A stretch of DNA of 33,509 nt from Pseudomonadota bacterium. Its GTDB lineage: Bacteria; Pseudomonadota; Gammaproteobacteria; Xanthomonadales; Ahniellaceae. The stretch lies in NCBI GenBank assembly GCA_022843465.1, contig JALHNO010000029.1:9089-42597 (forward strand), read 5' to 3'. The first letter of the stretch is position 1. Each line of letters starts with the position of its first letter. Of this stretch, positions 27,301-31,099 are shown in pieces. Below the pieces are notes generated by a model. That model saw only the letters and a list, made by a program, of their open reading frames with translations. It was not told the DNA's origin and ran no database searches. The position numbers were made by a program, and so were the translations under genes.

Positions 27301-28258
27301 TGACGATGAGCCAAATCCGTACGACTCAGAAGCGATGCGGTTTGTGAAGGAGCGCAACCTCGTCATCATGCTAAGCGATGGCGAGTATCTGAAAATCCCC
27401 CTGCCGTGGGGCTACAACGTCCTGCATGTCATCGGGCAGTCAATCGGCGAGGCAGCGACGCGCCCTGATTTCAGCGCTGGAGCAGCAGCCGCAAGAGTCG
27501 CGGCGGCCGCCATGAACGCGTTCAACCCGATAGGCGGGTCGGACTCCTTGCTCCAGATGATTTCGCCGACCATCACCGATCCGCTGGTGCAGTGGCAGGA
27601 GAACGAGGATTGGGCCGGGCGCCCGCTGCGCCCCGCCGGTAACCCGTTCGGCGTCGACAAACCGGATTCTCAGAAATACTGGAACTCGGTGCGCCCATAC
27701 TCAAAGTGGGTGACCGATACCCTCAATACATTGACTGGCGGCGACGAGGTGCGACCAGGCGCAATCGACATCTCTCCTGAAGCAGTCGACCTCGTTATCG
27801 ACACCGTCACCGGCGGCGCGGGTCGCTTCGTTGCTGATGCATTCGTGGCGCCATGGAAGTCGCTGAAAGGCGAGGAGGTGGAAACCTACGAAATTCCGAT
27901 GGTCCGCAAGGTCTACGGAACGCCCGGCATGAGCCAGACAACCGGCGATTACTACAAGGCGAGGGATGCCATCGCGATCACAGATGCGCAGCTCAAGCAC
28001 TATCTCGACGAACCGGAGAAGGTGGTCAGGATCCGCGCGAAGTATGCCTTCGAGCTTCGGTTACTCCCGCAAATGAAACTGGCCGAGAAGCAGCTTCGCG
28101 CCATTCGGAAGTCGAAGAAGCAGGCGACCAGGCCGGAGCAAGTGCGCGCGCTCGACGAGCGAGCGAAAGCCGTCATGGACCGTTTCAACCGACTGTACTA
28201 TCGATCCATGAAGGCGCGCGGTGGTAGCGCAGAAGTCGAGGCGCGAGCTGCAGGCTGA
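18368..28258 (+). CDS. Giant large polyvalent protein (3296 aa), probably ejected
   Basis: I accept GTG 18368, two bases after the upstream stop and preceded by AGGGGGG; ATG at codon 4 is an alternative. The order is: Gly/Ala-rich hydrophobic N-terminus (about 130-350); Pro-rich linker; helical segments; coiled coil (about 800-880); InPase domain (about 982-1129); LPD1-like zincin with H-E-W-F-H (1435-1439); a second peptidase-like module with E-E-I-L-H; a third with H-E-V-I-G-H; a GNAT-like module (about 2245-2355); and an LPD38-like region (about 2740-3025). Giant proteins of this design are encoded at the end of podoviral structural operons and on conjugative elements, and are thought to enter the host with the DNA. 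Three linkers overlap small ORFs in the +1 frame. Composition varies between modules. The gene converges on the minus operon. Confidence 0.88.
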   Translation: MAKMTFIGQMDDGAEYATDGNRVYQLVPGKERRRAVAIEPEREARVRSMMSARRAAAAGEAPTEAQQEPSFLGDMGRVLGRAASQTVGAAGRVAEAVGMERVGGAVREAADSAADFYAEGLSPQQRAAESERYVEDGHLNPDALSVRKIAGDVVGSLPSVALGAGGAGIGARLAMKAGMSAAAGGAVGGATSEGAVSGVMSAGQVAEIIERVPEETIVNAEPYQRAYHSLSPDMPDADRRRQAREIVKRQAMQDAGFATAITTALLGAVPGYSLGKILGGGGGKTAAGSALKQAGIEATQEVLQSPTEQINQNAAIREYADPSQDPYADVAESIVGGALAGGVVGGGMGFAGHQPRPVDSALIEEGNRALRGPAAPETFGGAGVEVAEVAPEAVELAPPPAPRSELDAAIQELDALLEEQAGMPGSNLDVSDGGLLESIEAAPAPAGEPPPPFDPGAPLAGGLGVTPFDVEQIDAAPPPRPQRALPPPSILVDREGNAQPAASVDAARRARAAQSEQDAIDMERSADEAEKAGDVERAMYLRKLAAGYPDEITDQARAEASRNARLPEGLKDPRLAREFYRQHLNGMAGEIMKGQNRNVQVNDDGDVVRRLPSQNPQWFQHLGLTVAQVQHATKKALDGKPLGAREARAVAGMLDEIQAGRTADVELAFARERRDVASGMRRQAALGLPPVDAYNEAAAGELFDDADYDQDWDGETRALFELHQEAAAIDAEAADNILESGLDDYAAARRFAEIIHGREAGQGAEEGRGEQGERAPAEEAGEAEAGAEKGVGVPPREEAPAAVSLSDFRARKKELEEISKAMAESDREEMLLRLEEIEEAHAAGEITEEAAREAVSLIEAAAKGDMDVDDALMAVDKLLRAAAPPAKKGGSVEAVADDPLLASYSTEDLKKRADAEKAAEKATADGEAKVAADEARGSFALSGSDRETDQATARGQSGLFDAPTQRPSVDAAAHEAATSPKNDLPKPSEAQKKAGNYTLGHTRISGLDISIENPAGSTRSGTSRDGKAWSVTMRDHYGYVRGTEGADGDHLDVFVKPGTPGNWNGTVFVVDQKKPGNGHWDEHKAMLGWSSISGARVGYVRNYSKGWDGIRAITPMKMDDFKVWLMKGDTTKPAAPASPPAEPNTPAETPADAGVSASVPSKIDDVGEKIGGARKDTSTTTGPRVAKPEAEGEPAPPWRKRFAVTQIAKSMKPDEEGRWAIYDSRSQDRLGQPRRIGDTYATKEEADAIVPLAAVALKHTAIPGDSKNADGSRKYEIWRTVTDRKRVKVIDREFDTRLEAMQYMADHAAEILDVRTTFGEETLPRPDNVVRTGPKRRTGNVKGQDFRNTFGFRGVEFGNWEAQEERQTVMNHAFDALLDLADVMGVPAKAIGLNGELALAFGARGQGLVGARAHYERNYGVINLTKMSGAGALGHEWFHALDHYFGRQDGKSKRERIVNGRGDKVFPTRASAEDDYASGGFRATDSEVREELRAVYKRLIETMYRKAEQYVEDTQKADKFVGQTREDLRGKLQALRKDLSEQKDVTYWKRNNKPATAEQLAEFDAIADSLIQGEALGVEMRAPTGGTKRRSLIGGYRMSNDTVDKLSAIYKAVRGRAGFDSTNRGGVMDDIVNAMRRYQQRLEMLASAQQGEPKTKQVPTSFAMEAKSLDQGRTGDYWSVPHEMAARAFQSFLEDRIADRGGQSDFLSYGTNYVLPTPWGWKRPYPEGKEREAINKAFDEFVATLKTRETDAGIALYTTGGHAVFSRFGSLEGEFKSAKQAFEDASELMGITLDDVAVEEVSEPDRLDRPAYFSLETRTIYVNAPAIKGRSAAAQYVAEEILHAVDAIGPDRTISAGSMLLDARFGKVTNEVRAHYDARGDLRWWLEYPLAYNFGNARIQAELFARLGVLYFGDPEAMQRHLPKAYEVFHETFGFRILDPVSGERVLRQVRGARTSAGREVLRRPLGLGDTGRPPEGGDRGKRTGHGLAGLRERAFRALRARRGGTPIQGDSLESRPPPAGQTDTSAEARPSAGLSVSEVEKAIGSAVLGVNSAVGLQVRVVASGTDLPPAARTNRRVHGVLAPDGVVYLVADNIPDARAARITFAHEVIGHVGIEQVIEDWPSVVERVRWLVRSGNARAKEIDASLQKRYPGADPATYAREFIALAAERKHAGPLAGLMSRIRAAVRKFLEKIGLAGIMPDAEIDLWLANSEKYLRTGKGGRERVSPSAMSFSQQDEREPYRWDVERSANGPVFQNDDVALFPDDTHAPAGWGGAKGYIVLDQETGQKIAEMIVSLDGDWVSEIHWIRATKERSGAGERAVRSIVANSNRPVRVTSILDAARGFWDKMGAHDYDEASNARLSWETYAAPAGNGRVVQGAAEEAGARGSEAADGRAEGEEGGGEEVRRPLYSNPPSVEDKVEPAAIARAKARLTPMLDELRYQAQDKFHFLKLAQHEATAERGIPELPETEDAYLAELRYHGMAGAAIEDFQRDHVDPLLAAVQAAGLSTADIDEFLHARHAPEANAQLKRINPDRKGNDALSGMSNEESAAVIERARAAGKLYALEDIGRRADAITAARRNLLVQSGLETRETVSQWEQTYSHYVPLHREGKGDRLPRKGKGFDTRGKEKRRTGSTRAVEHVLAHLVAQHEATIIRAEKAKVGRALLEFARNNPNPELLEVDKVEYRPSFDSDGMVTYRAEPGFVLADNVLVVRIDGTDHRVTFNDSNPEALRIAAAMKNLGGGDAGAIVNVLTRMTRFLAIVNTSANPEFLISNFARDLQTAGYNLAGTDADSLKWRIIKDVGKAWAGIRAHQKGNPGVWADRFEEFRKAGAQTGWIEQYKDIKDRERALVKKVREMDGSAWSRVKGGLDAAWQFIDHHNTAVENSIRLSTFVHARESGMSEAKAAKLAKELTVNFNRRGAMGQTLNAMYLFYNAAIQGSARIFQAMATSKKVRRLAVATVIGAAILDILNRAIGDDDEPNPYDSEAMRFVKERNLVIMLSDGEYLKIPLPWGYNVLHVIGQSIGEAATRPDFSAGAAAARVAAAAMNAFNPIGGSDSLLQMISPTITDPLVQWQENEDWAGRPLRPAGNPFGVDKPDSQKYWNSVRPYSKWVTDTLNTLTGGDEVRPGAIDISPEAVDLVIDTVTGGAGRFVADAFVAPWKSLKGEEVETYEIPMVRKVYGTPGMSQTTGDYYKARDAIAITDAQLKHYLDEPEKVVRIRAKYAFELRLLPQMKLAEKQLRAIRKSKKQATRPEQVRALDERAKAVMDRFNRLYYRSMKARGGSAEVEARAAG
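20634..20741 (+). CDS. Nested small ORF 1 in +1 frame of the giant gene (35 aa)
   Basis: ATG 20634 is preceded by GGAG at 20623-20626 with a 7-nt spacer and ends at TAG 20739-20741. By hand count 34 of 35 sense codons end in G or C, against 14 of 36 in the giant frame over the same bases. The peptide is strongly basic and Lys-rich, with helix-forming K-V-R-K-K-V-A-A-N-K and a K-P/A-P tail. In the giant frame the same bases give a Gly/Glu/Ala-rich linker. Either a nested gene or a +1-frameshift tail of the upstream module would fit. No family is recognised. Confidence 0.6.
   Translation: MGEKLDKVRKKVAANKASGHQPKKREKPKPAPKKA
21311..21754 (+). other. InPase-type domain of the giant protein
   Basis: Residues about 982-1129 match the phage polyvalent-protein domain called InPase: P-S-E-A-Q-K-K-A-G-N-Y, G-L-D-I-S-I-E-N-P-x-G, a central Y-G-Y-V-R-G-T-x-G-A-D-G-D-H-L-D-V-F motif and V-F-V-V-D-Q. 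The acidic motif resembles the metal-binding site of inorganic pyrophosphatases. Activity on pyrophosphate or nucleotides is family-based inference. Confidence 0.8.
21806..21837 (+). terminator. Terminator-like hairpin inside the giant frame (copy 1)
   Basis: An inverted repeat of about 14 bp (GCAGAGACCCCGGC / GCCGGGGTTTCTGC with one G-U pair) and loop CGAT, followed by a T/C-rich tail. It lies after the InPase domain and is closely similar to the hairpin at 24450-24472. The weak U-tract makes full termination doubtful; it may be a relic intergenic terminator now translated. Confidence 0.5.
22385..23490 (+). other. LPD1-like zincin domain of the giant protein
   Basis: Residues about 1340-1708. 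It begins F-G-F-R-G-V-E-F-G-N-W and contains G-L-N-G-E-L-A-L-A-F-G-A-R-G and A-L-G-H-E-W-F-H-A-L-D. His1435, Glu1436 and His1439 form a canonical HExxH site. Glu1683 in H-E-M-A-A-R-A-F is a candidate third zinc ligand. I recognise it as the large-polyvalent-protein domain 1 type, a predicted metallopeptidase. Confidence 0.8.
23650..24190 (+). other. Second metallopeptidase-like module, degenerate motif
   Basis: Residues about 1762-1941. The module begins after V-F-S-R-F-G-S and contains V-A-E-E-I-L-H-A-V-D, where Glu1840 and His1843 fit an ExxH half-site but the first His of HExxH is Glu1839. This may be a non-catalytic or variant site. Its C-terminal end overlaps nested ORF 2. Confidence 0.55.
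24156..24407 (+). CDS. Nested small ORF 2 in +1 frame of the giant gene (83 aa)
   Basis: ATG 24156 has GAGG at 24146-24149 (6-nt spacer); the stop is TAG 24405-24407. By hand count 62 of 83 codons end in G or C, and the poor ones cluster in the first eight. The giant frame scores 37 of 84, mostly at its start. The peptide looks like a compact acidic helical protein: E-Y-Y-D-K-F-G-E-H, then F-F-A-D-H-W-D, then W-Q-G-F-V-K-E-H-F-E-R-Y. The giant frame here is an Arg/Gly-rich, low-complexity linker. A terminator-like hairpin follows 43 bases after the stop. No family is recognised. It is the strongest of the three nested candidates. Confidence 0.7.
   Translation: MKRSASGYWIPSPVSEYYDKFGEHVPPLVGKFFADHWDSETLDARLKAAIEASEPVTDWQGFVKEHFERYGREEAERQSKATA
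24450..24472 (+). terminator. Terminator-like hairpin inside the giant frame (copy 2)
   Basis: A 9-bp stem (AAGCCCGGC / GCCGGGCTT) with loop CCAGT, then a T-rich tail ttctgtttctg. It resembles the hairpin at 21806-21837 in stem, flank (gcaga) and tail. It lies just downstream of nested ORF 2, where a cistron-ending terminator would be expected. Confidence 0.55.
24580..25035 (+). other. Third metallopeptidase-like module of the giant protein
   Basis: Residues about 2072-2223: G-V-V-Y-L-V-A-D-N-I, then F-A-H-E-V-I-G-H-V-G with His2107, Glu2108 and His2112, one residue longer than HExxH. A-R-E-F-I-A-L-A-A-E (Glu2162) could supply a further ligand. A similar HEVxGH pattern recurs in other polyvalent proteins as I remember them. 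A helical tail follows. Confidence 0.6.
25095..25475 (+). other. GNAT-like acetyltransferase module of the giant protein
   Basis: Residues about 2243-2369: strands with Y-I-V-L-D and W-V-S-E-I-H-W-I, then K-E-R-S-G-A-G-E-R (2312-2320), which fits the R/Q-x-x-G-x-G/A acetyl-CoA loop, and A-A-R-G-F-W-D-K-M-G-A, which fits the C-terminal GNAT helix and strand. Substrate unknown. Its end overlaps nested ORF 3. Confidence 0.6.
25428..25586 (+). CDS. Nested small ORF 3 in +1 frame of the giant gene (52 aa)
   Basis: ATG 25428 is preceded by GGGAG at 25414-25418 (9-nt spacer); the stop is TAA 25584-25586. By hand count 44 of 52 codons end in G or C, against 21 of 53 in the giant frame. Weak codons lie in the first 13, where the GNAT module still appears to code. 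The peptide is helical and charged: L-T-P-R-Q-Q-E-M-D-E-W, then P-V-P-E-E-V-K-R-L-M-A-E-R-K. The giant frame here is Gly/Glu/Ala-rich. Nested gene or frameshift product are both possible. Confidence 0.65.
   Translation: MTKQAMPASAGKLTPRQQEMDEWCKEQLKKPVPEEVKRLMAERKARKAAEKK
26590..27440 (+). other. LPD38-like C-terminal region of the giant protein
   Basis: Residues about 2742-3025: N-P-E-F-L-I-S-N-F-A-R-D-L, N-F-N-R-R-G-A-M-G-Q, then Y-L-F-Y-N-A-A-I-Q-G-S-A-R-I-F-Q and a hydrophobic stretch V-A-T-V-I-G-A-A-I-L. This pattern is typical of the large polyvalent protein domain 38 type at the C-terminal side of such giants. Membrane contact during ejection is inference. Confidence 0.65.
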
Positions 28259-28260
28259 TA

Positions 28261-28437
28261 TTACTTCTTGGGCTTGTGGACCTTCTTGTAATACCAGTCG
28301 CCCGCCCCGGGCTTGCGTTGAATCTCGCTGTAGTACCAGTCCCAGAAACCGCTGTAGTTGTTCCACCAGCAGCTGCAGATGATGTGAATCACGTAGAACA
28401 CGACGAGCACGAAAAGCCAAAGGTAGGTGAAGCTCAT
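28261..28437 (-). CDS. Small Trp/Tyr-rich membrane protein (58 aa)
   Basis: ATG at 28437, stop TAA at 28261-28263. One transmembrane segment spans about residues 4-22 (L-W-L-F-V-L-V-V-F-Y-V-I), followed by C-S-C-W-W-N-N-Y and two W-Y-Y elements in a basic tail ending K-P-K-K. There is no clear Shine-Dalgarno, so the start is uncertain. It ends only 2 bp from the stop of the giant gene on the opposite strand. Membrane targeting suggests a lysis or exclusion role, but nothing specific is visible. Confidence 0.6.
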   Translation of the reverse strand: MSFTYLWLFVLVVFYVIHIICSCWWNNYSGFWDWYYSEIQRKPGAGDWYYKKVHKPKK

Positions 28438-28537
28438 ATGTGACTCTGCCTGACTGGTCCGCCGAGAGGCGTCGGCAAGTAAAAGATTACGTGCGCCTAG
28501 CGACCCTCTGCAATCCTCTGGCGTAGCGTCTGGCCTG

Positions 28538-28921
28538 TCATTTCGAGTTCGGAGGAGCCCCTTGGGGCGGCGGCGTATAGGGCGCCGACTGCTCAATTGC
28601 ATGCGGTGGAGGCTGAAAAGAAAAGTAGTTCCAGAATTTCCCCACCCCGAAACCCACTAACGTGATGATAGCGCCGAGAACTGCGGCGCCTCCCCATATC
28701 TTGTGCTTCCAAGCGACCAGGTCTTCGACCTTCGATTTGGTGTCTTCTACGACCTTCCGAAGGCCTTCTATAGAACTTTTCACCTCACCGATAGATTTTT
28801 GCATCTCCATGGTGGCTTGGACGAATTGGTACTCGGGATGTCCATAACCGATTGCTGGTGGAGTCGTTTGAGGGACTACCGCAGGCGCCTCATCAGGGAC
28901 CCCCTGAGAGGGGGTTGTCAT
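28538..28921 (-). CDS. Coiled-coil membrane protein, XhlA-like
   Basis: 127 residues, ATG at 28921 in an ATGA overlap with the upstream gene. It has a Pro-rich N-terminus, an amphipathic coiled coil (about 35-70: M-Q-K-S-I-G-E-V-K through K-S-K-V-E-D-L), then W-K-H-K-I-W and one transmembrane segment (about 77-95), and a Pro-rich C-terminal tail. Coiled coil followed by a single membrane span resembles XhlA-type holin-associated proteins, though the long tail is unusual. About 100 bases separate it from the 58-aa gene; I see no gene there. Confidence 0.65.
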   Translation of the reverse strand: MTTPSQGVPDEAPAVVPQTTPPAIGYGHPEYQFVQATMEMQKSIGEVKSSIEGLRKVVEDTKSKVEDLVAWKHKIWGGAAVLGAIITLVGFGVGKFWNYFSFQPPPHAIEQSAPYTPPPQGAPPNSK

Positions 28922-29205
28922 TTCTCAACCCTGGTCTTCAGCCATTCCCACATATCCGTAGGCCCGCGGCCGTAGTACCCCGTAATCGGTACAATTATTG
29001 CGGAACCAAGAATCACCGGTTCTCCTTTGGCCTGACCCGTAATGCCGAGCTTTTCGGACAGCTCAACCGTGGTCCCGCCGAATTCGATCAGCCAACCGGC
29101 TTTCGCCTGGAGTTCGTAGCGGGCGGCAGACGCAATTTTCTTTTTTACCGCCGCGCTCAAGGGGGCTGGATCCTCGGACAGGGGTATTAGGATATAAAGT
29201 GCCAT
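28918..29205 (-). CDS. Hypothetical phage protein (95 aa)
   Basis: I chose ATG 29205, giving M-A-L-Y-I-L-I-P-L. In-frame alternatives upstream are GTG (about 29223) and ATG 29259; none has an ideally spaced Shine-Dalgarno. It is a small mixed alpha/beta protein with P-L-S-A-A-V-K-K-K and the C-terminal I-T-G-Y-Y-G-R-G-P-T-D-M-W-E-W. It ends in an ATGA overlap with the coiled-coil membrane protein gene. The 150 bases upstream (29206-29355) hold no clear gene, and a promoter could lie there, but no convincing boxes are seen. Function unknown. Confidence 0.6.
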   Translation of the reverse strand: MALYILIPLSEDPAPLSAAVKKKIASAARYELQAKAGWLIEFGGTTVELSEKLGITGQAKGEPVILGSAIIVPITGYYGRGPTDMWEWLKTRVEK

Positions 29206-29355
29206 ACGGATAGAGCTTAACACTCCTGGTCGAGCGGGTTTGTCGGCTGATTGTGACATTTCTTCACATGCCCAGCGCGTCCCGCGAGCGTCAGCCGGCG
29301 TTCGCCGACGCACCGCGATGCCGTCGATACTCAGTGGGAGCCAAATTTTCTTCGG

Positions 29356-29862
29356 TCACGCACCCCATCGCTGCGGCCGCAGATCACCCTTCAGATACAA
29401 CGGGTGCCCTGGGTGCCCGTCCTTCGTCAGCTTCAGGTAGTGCAGCGGCACGCCCTTCAGCAATTCACGTACCCGGCTCGCCCGATCGAGATACCCCCCG
29501 TGCGTGCCCCACGCCGCGATGATGAGGCCGCGAGAATGGGCCGTCAGCTCGCTTAATGCCTTGAGTATGTCGTCGTGCAAAGGCCCGACAGGGTCCTCCG
29601 CCGCCTTCATTTCGTGCGGGTCCGTCGCGCGGAACGCGAAAAGGTTCAGCATGAGGAGCTGCCCGCAGCCGAACGCCTTCGCGAATGCAATGCAGCGCCG
29701 CACGGTGGGGTCAGGCCCGTTCTCGTCGGCCGTGCTGGGGTTCAGACCGATGAATTGACACGGCGGAAGATCGTTGTCCCACGCCGTCATCCACACGTAG
29801 CGGTAGCGCCGGCAGTCGGAGAATTCGCATTCGATCGCCGGGAAGATTTCGCGCTGCGTCAT
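29356..29862 (-). CDS. DUF1643 family protein
   Basis: 168 residues, ATG at 29862 with AAGGG about 9 bases upstream on the minus strand. The family signature is clear: F-I-G-L-N-P-S-T-A-D, then D-P-T-V-R-R-C-I-A-F, N-L-F-A-F-R-A-T-D-P, D-P-V-G-P, I-I-A-A-W-G-T-H-G, and L-T-K-D-G-H-P-G-H-P-L-Y. DUF1643 proteins are common in phages and bacteria; their activity is not established to my knowledge. The gene begins 50 bases after the stop of the truncated integrase and occupies the place where the integrase C-terminal half would be. Confidence 0.9.
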   Translation of the reverse strand: MTQREIFPAIECEFSDCRRYRYVWMTAWDNDLPPCQFIGLNPSTADENGPDPTVRRCIAFAKAFGCGQLLMLNLFAFRATDPHEMKAAEDPVGPLHDDILKALSELTAHSRGLIIAAWGTHGGYLDRASRVRELLKGVPLHYLKLTKDGHPGHPLYLKGDLRPQRWGA

Positions 29863-29912
29863 TGCTGTTGCCCTTCGCGTCTTGCTGTTGGTACACTCCG
29901 CCCCGATTTCGC

Positions 29913-30719
29913 TTACGCCTGAATTGGTTGCGCGACTTTCGGCATCATCTTGCCAAGGTGGGGCGTCATGCGGATTCGGATGAAGCCGGCTTCGCTCTCG
30001 CCCGCAACCTTCTTCCGGATGATGAACAGCCAGCCGTCGCGGATGTCGGAGCGCAGGACGTTGCACACTTCGTTGCGGGCCTGCAGCGTGACGAGTGACA
30101 ACTCCATCGCGATCTGAAGGAACAGCGGCGCCTGCGGGTGCCCGTGGATTTCCCAGAACTCGGCTATCGTCAGGCGATCGCGCTGGCGGTGGTTCTCGGC
30201 CAGGATCTTCGACGTGGACCGCTGCATCACGGCCTCGGCCTCGTTGAAATCCACCCACCGCCGCGCAATCGCGTACCGCCACACATCGACTAGCACCGTG
30301 CGCCACTTGCTGTGGGCATCGCCGGTCGTCGCGCGGCCGTCCAGCCAGTCCGCCAGGAACACGCGATCGGTCGTCGCGATGGCGCGCGCGCCCATGTCGC
30401 GCTCGAGCACGTTCAGACGGAATTCCCAGTTGGCACGCGTCCCCGTCGACCACGGCTTGCGCGGGACGACGTTCTCCCGGTAGCCGGAGATCACGCGGCC
30501 GATCGTCACCACGCCGCCGGCAGCCGTCAGGCGCTCCTGCCGGCGAGCGGCGAGCACGCGGTTCGCGGCGGTTGCCACCGCGATCGCCTTGTCGCGATCG
30601 CTGCCCAGCCAGGCCCGCTTGCCGGTCTCCGGGTTGCGGTAGCGGTAGCGGTCCCCCTCGACGGTCAAGTTATCGGGGAGCCCGCTGCTGGTGGTCTTGT
30701 TTCGTCCCATGGGGGTCAC
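29913..30719 (-). pseudogene. int: Lambda-type integrase lacking the catalytic C-terminal half
   Basis: The start is GTG 30719, overlapping the xis stop (GTGA) with GAGGG upstream; ATG 30710 is also in frame. 268 residues. The N-terminus M-G-R-N-K-T-T-S-S-G-L-P-D-N-L and Y-R-Y-R-N-P-E-T-G-K match the lambda integrase arm-binding domain, followed by a core-binding domain. The catalytic domain begins at R-L-T-I-A-E-F-W-E-I and includes a box I Arg in T-L-Q-A-R-N-E-V. It ends at TAA 29913-29915, shortly after F-I-R-I-R-M-T-P-H-L, before the H-x-x-R motif and the nucleophile Tyr. No continuation is visible in any minus frame before DUF1643. It should bind DNA but not recombine alone. Relic or a truncated DNA-binding regulator are possible. 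Confidence 0.8.
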
Positions 30720-30931
30720 GATACAGCCCTCAAAAGGTTTGCCACTGCTGGATCTATCTCCAGTACCCGGATGTCGGCGGGGGGCGTAAAGTGTACGGTC
30801 CATTCGTCGAGGTCCACGTACCAGCGGCCGTTGATCTTCTTCGCTCCTGGCCACCGCTGCACTGTGCGCGGGTCTGGCCGCGGCTCGTCGCAGTGGTCAC
30901 GAATGAAGGCGAGCAGGGGTTTCAGGCGCAC
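30716..30931 (-). CDS. xis: Excisionase-like DNA-binding protein
   Basis: 71 residues; GTG start at 30931 with GGAGGG 8 bases upstream. The segment R-T-V-Q-R-W-P-G-A-K-K-I-N-G-R-W-Y-V resembles the winged-helix core of phage excisionases, and the C-terminus is acidic and short. The gene directly precedes the integrase with a GTGA overlap, the usual xis-int order. It probably binds att-site DNA and may control the downstream int gene. With a truncated integrase, a regulatory role is plausible. Confidence 0.78.
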   Translation of the reverse strand: MRLKPLLAFIRDHCDEPRPDPRTVQRWPGAKKINGRWYVDLDEWTVHFTPPADIRVLEIDPAVANLLRAVS

Positions 30932-30934
30932 AAC

Positions 30935-31099
30935 TCATTCCCTCCAATTGCAGCGGTGCCAGCGCCGGCCGGGACGCTTCCAGATCGGCAGCATTGTGAT
31001 GCGCCCCGTCTCGTCGTGCTGCCAGAACTGCCACAGCCACGATGTGAAGGGGAACCCTTGCAAGAACTGCACGATTCGGTAAAGCAGCGATCCGTTCAT
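30935..31099 (-). CDS. Small Trp-rich hypothetical protein (54 aa)
   Basis: ATG at 31099 in an ATGA overlap with the ATPase stop; the stop lies 3 bases before the xis start, and its end contains the xis Shine-Dalgarno. The sequence is basic and aromatic, with F-P-F-T-S-W-L-W-Q-F-W-Q and W-K-R-P-G-R-R-W-H. No family is recognised. The precise fit between two coupled genes supports it being real. Confidence 0.65.
   Translation of the reverse strand: MNGSLLYRIVQFLQGFPFTSWLWQFWQHDETGRITMLPIWKRPGRRWHRCNWRE

Noticed and set aside
18368-28258. Splitting the giant gene into four separate genes
   Set aside because: After each nested stop no well-placed start with a ribosome binding site exists in the giant frame, so continued translation is the simpler reading.
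29206-29355. Promoter or terminator in the 150-base gap, including a GC-rich imperfect inverted repeat near 29290
   Set aside because: The inverted repeat has a bulge and no T-run, and no convincing -10/-35 pair is visible.
29863-29960. attP core next to the truncated integrase
   Set aside because: No repeat, tRNA-like segment or arm-type site could be identified by eye.
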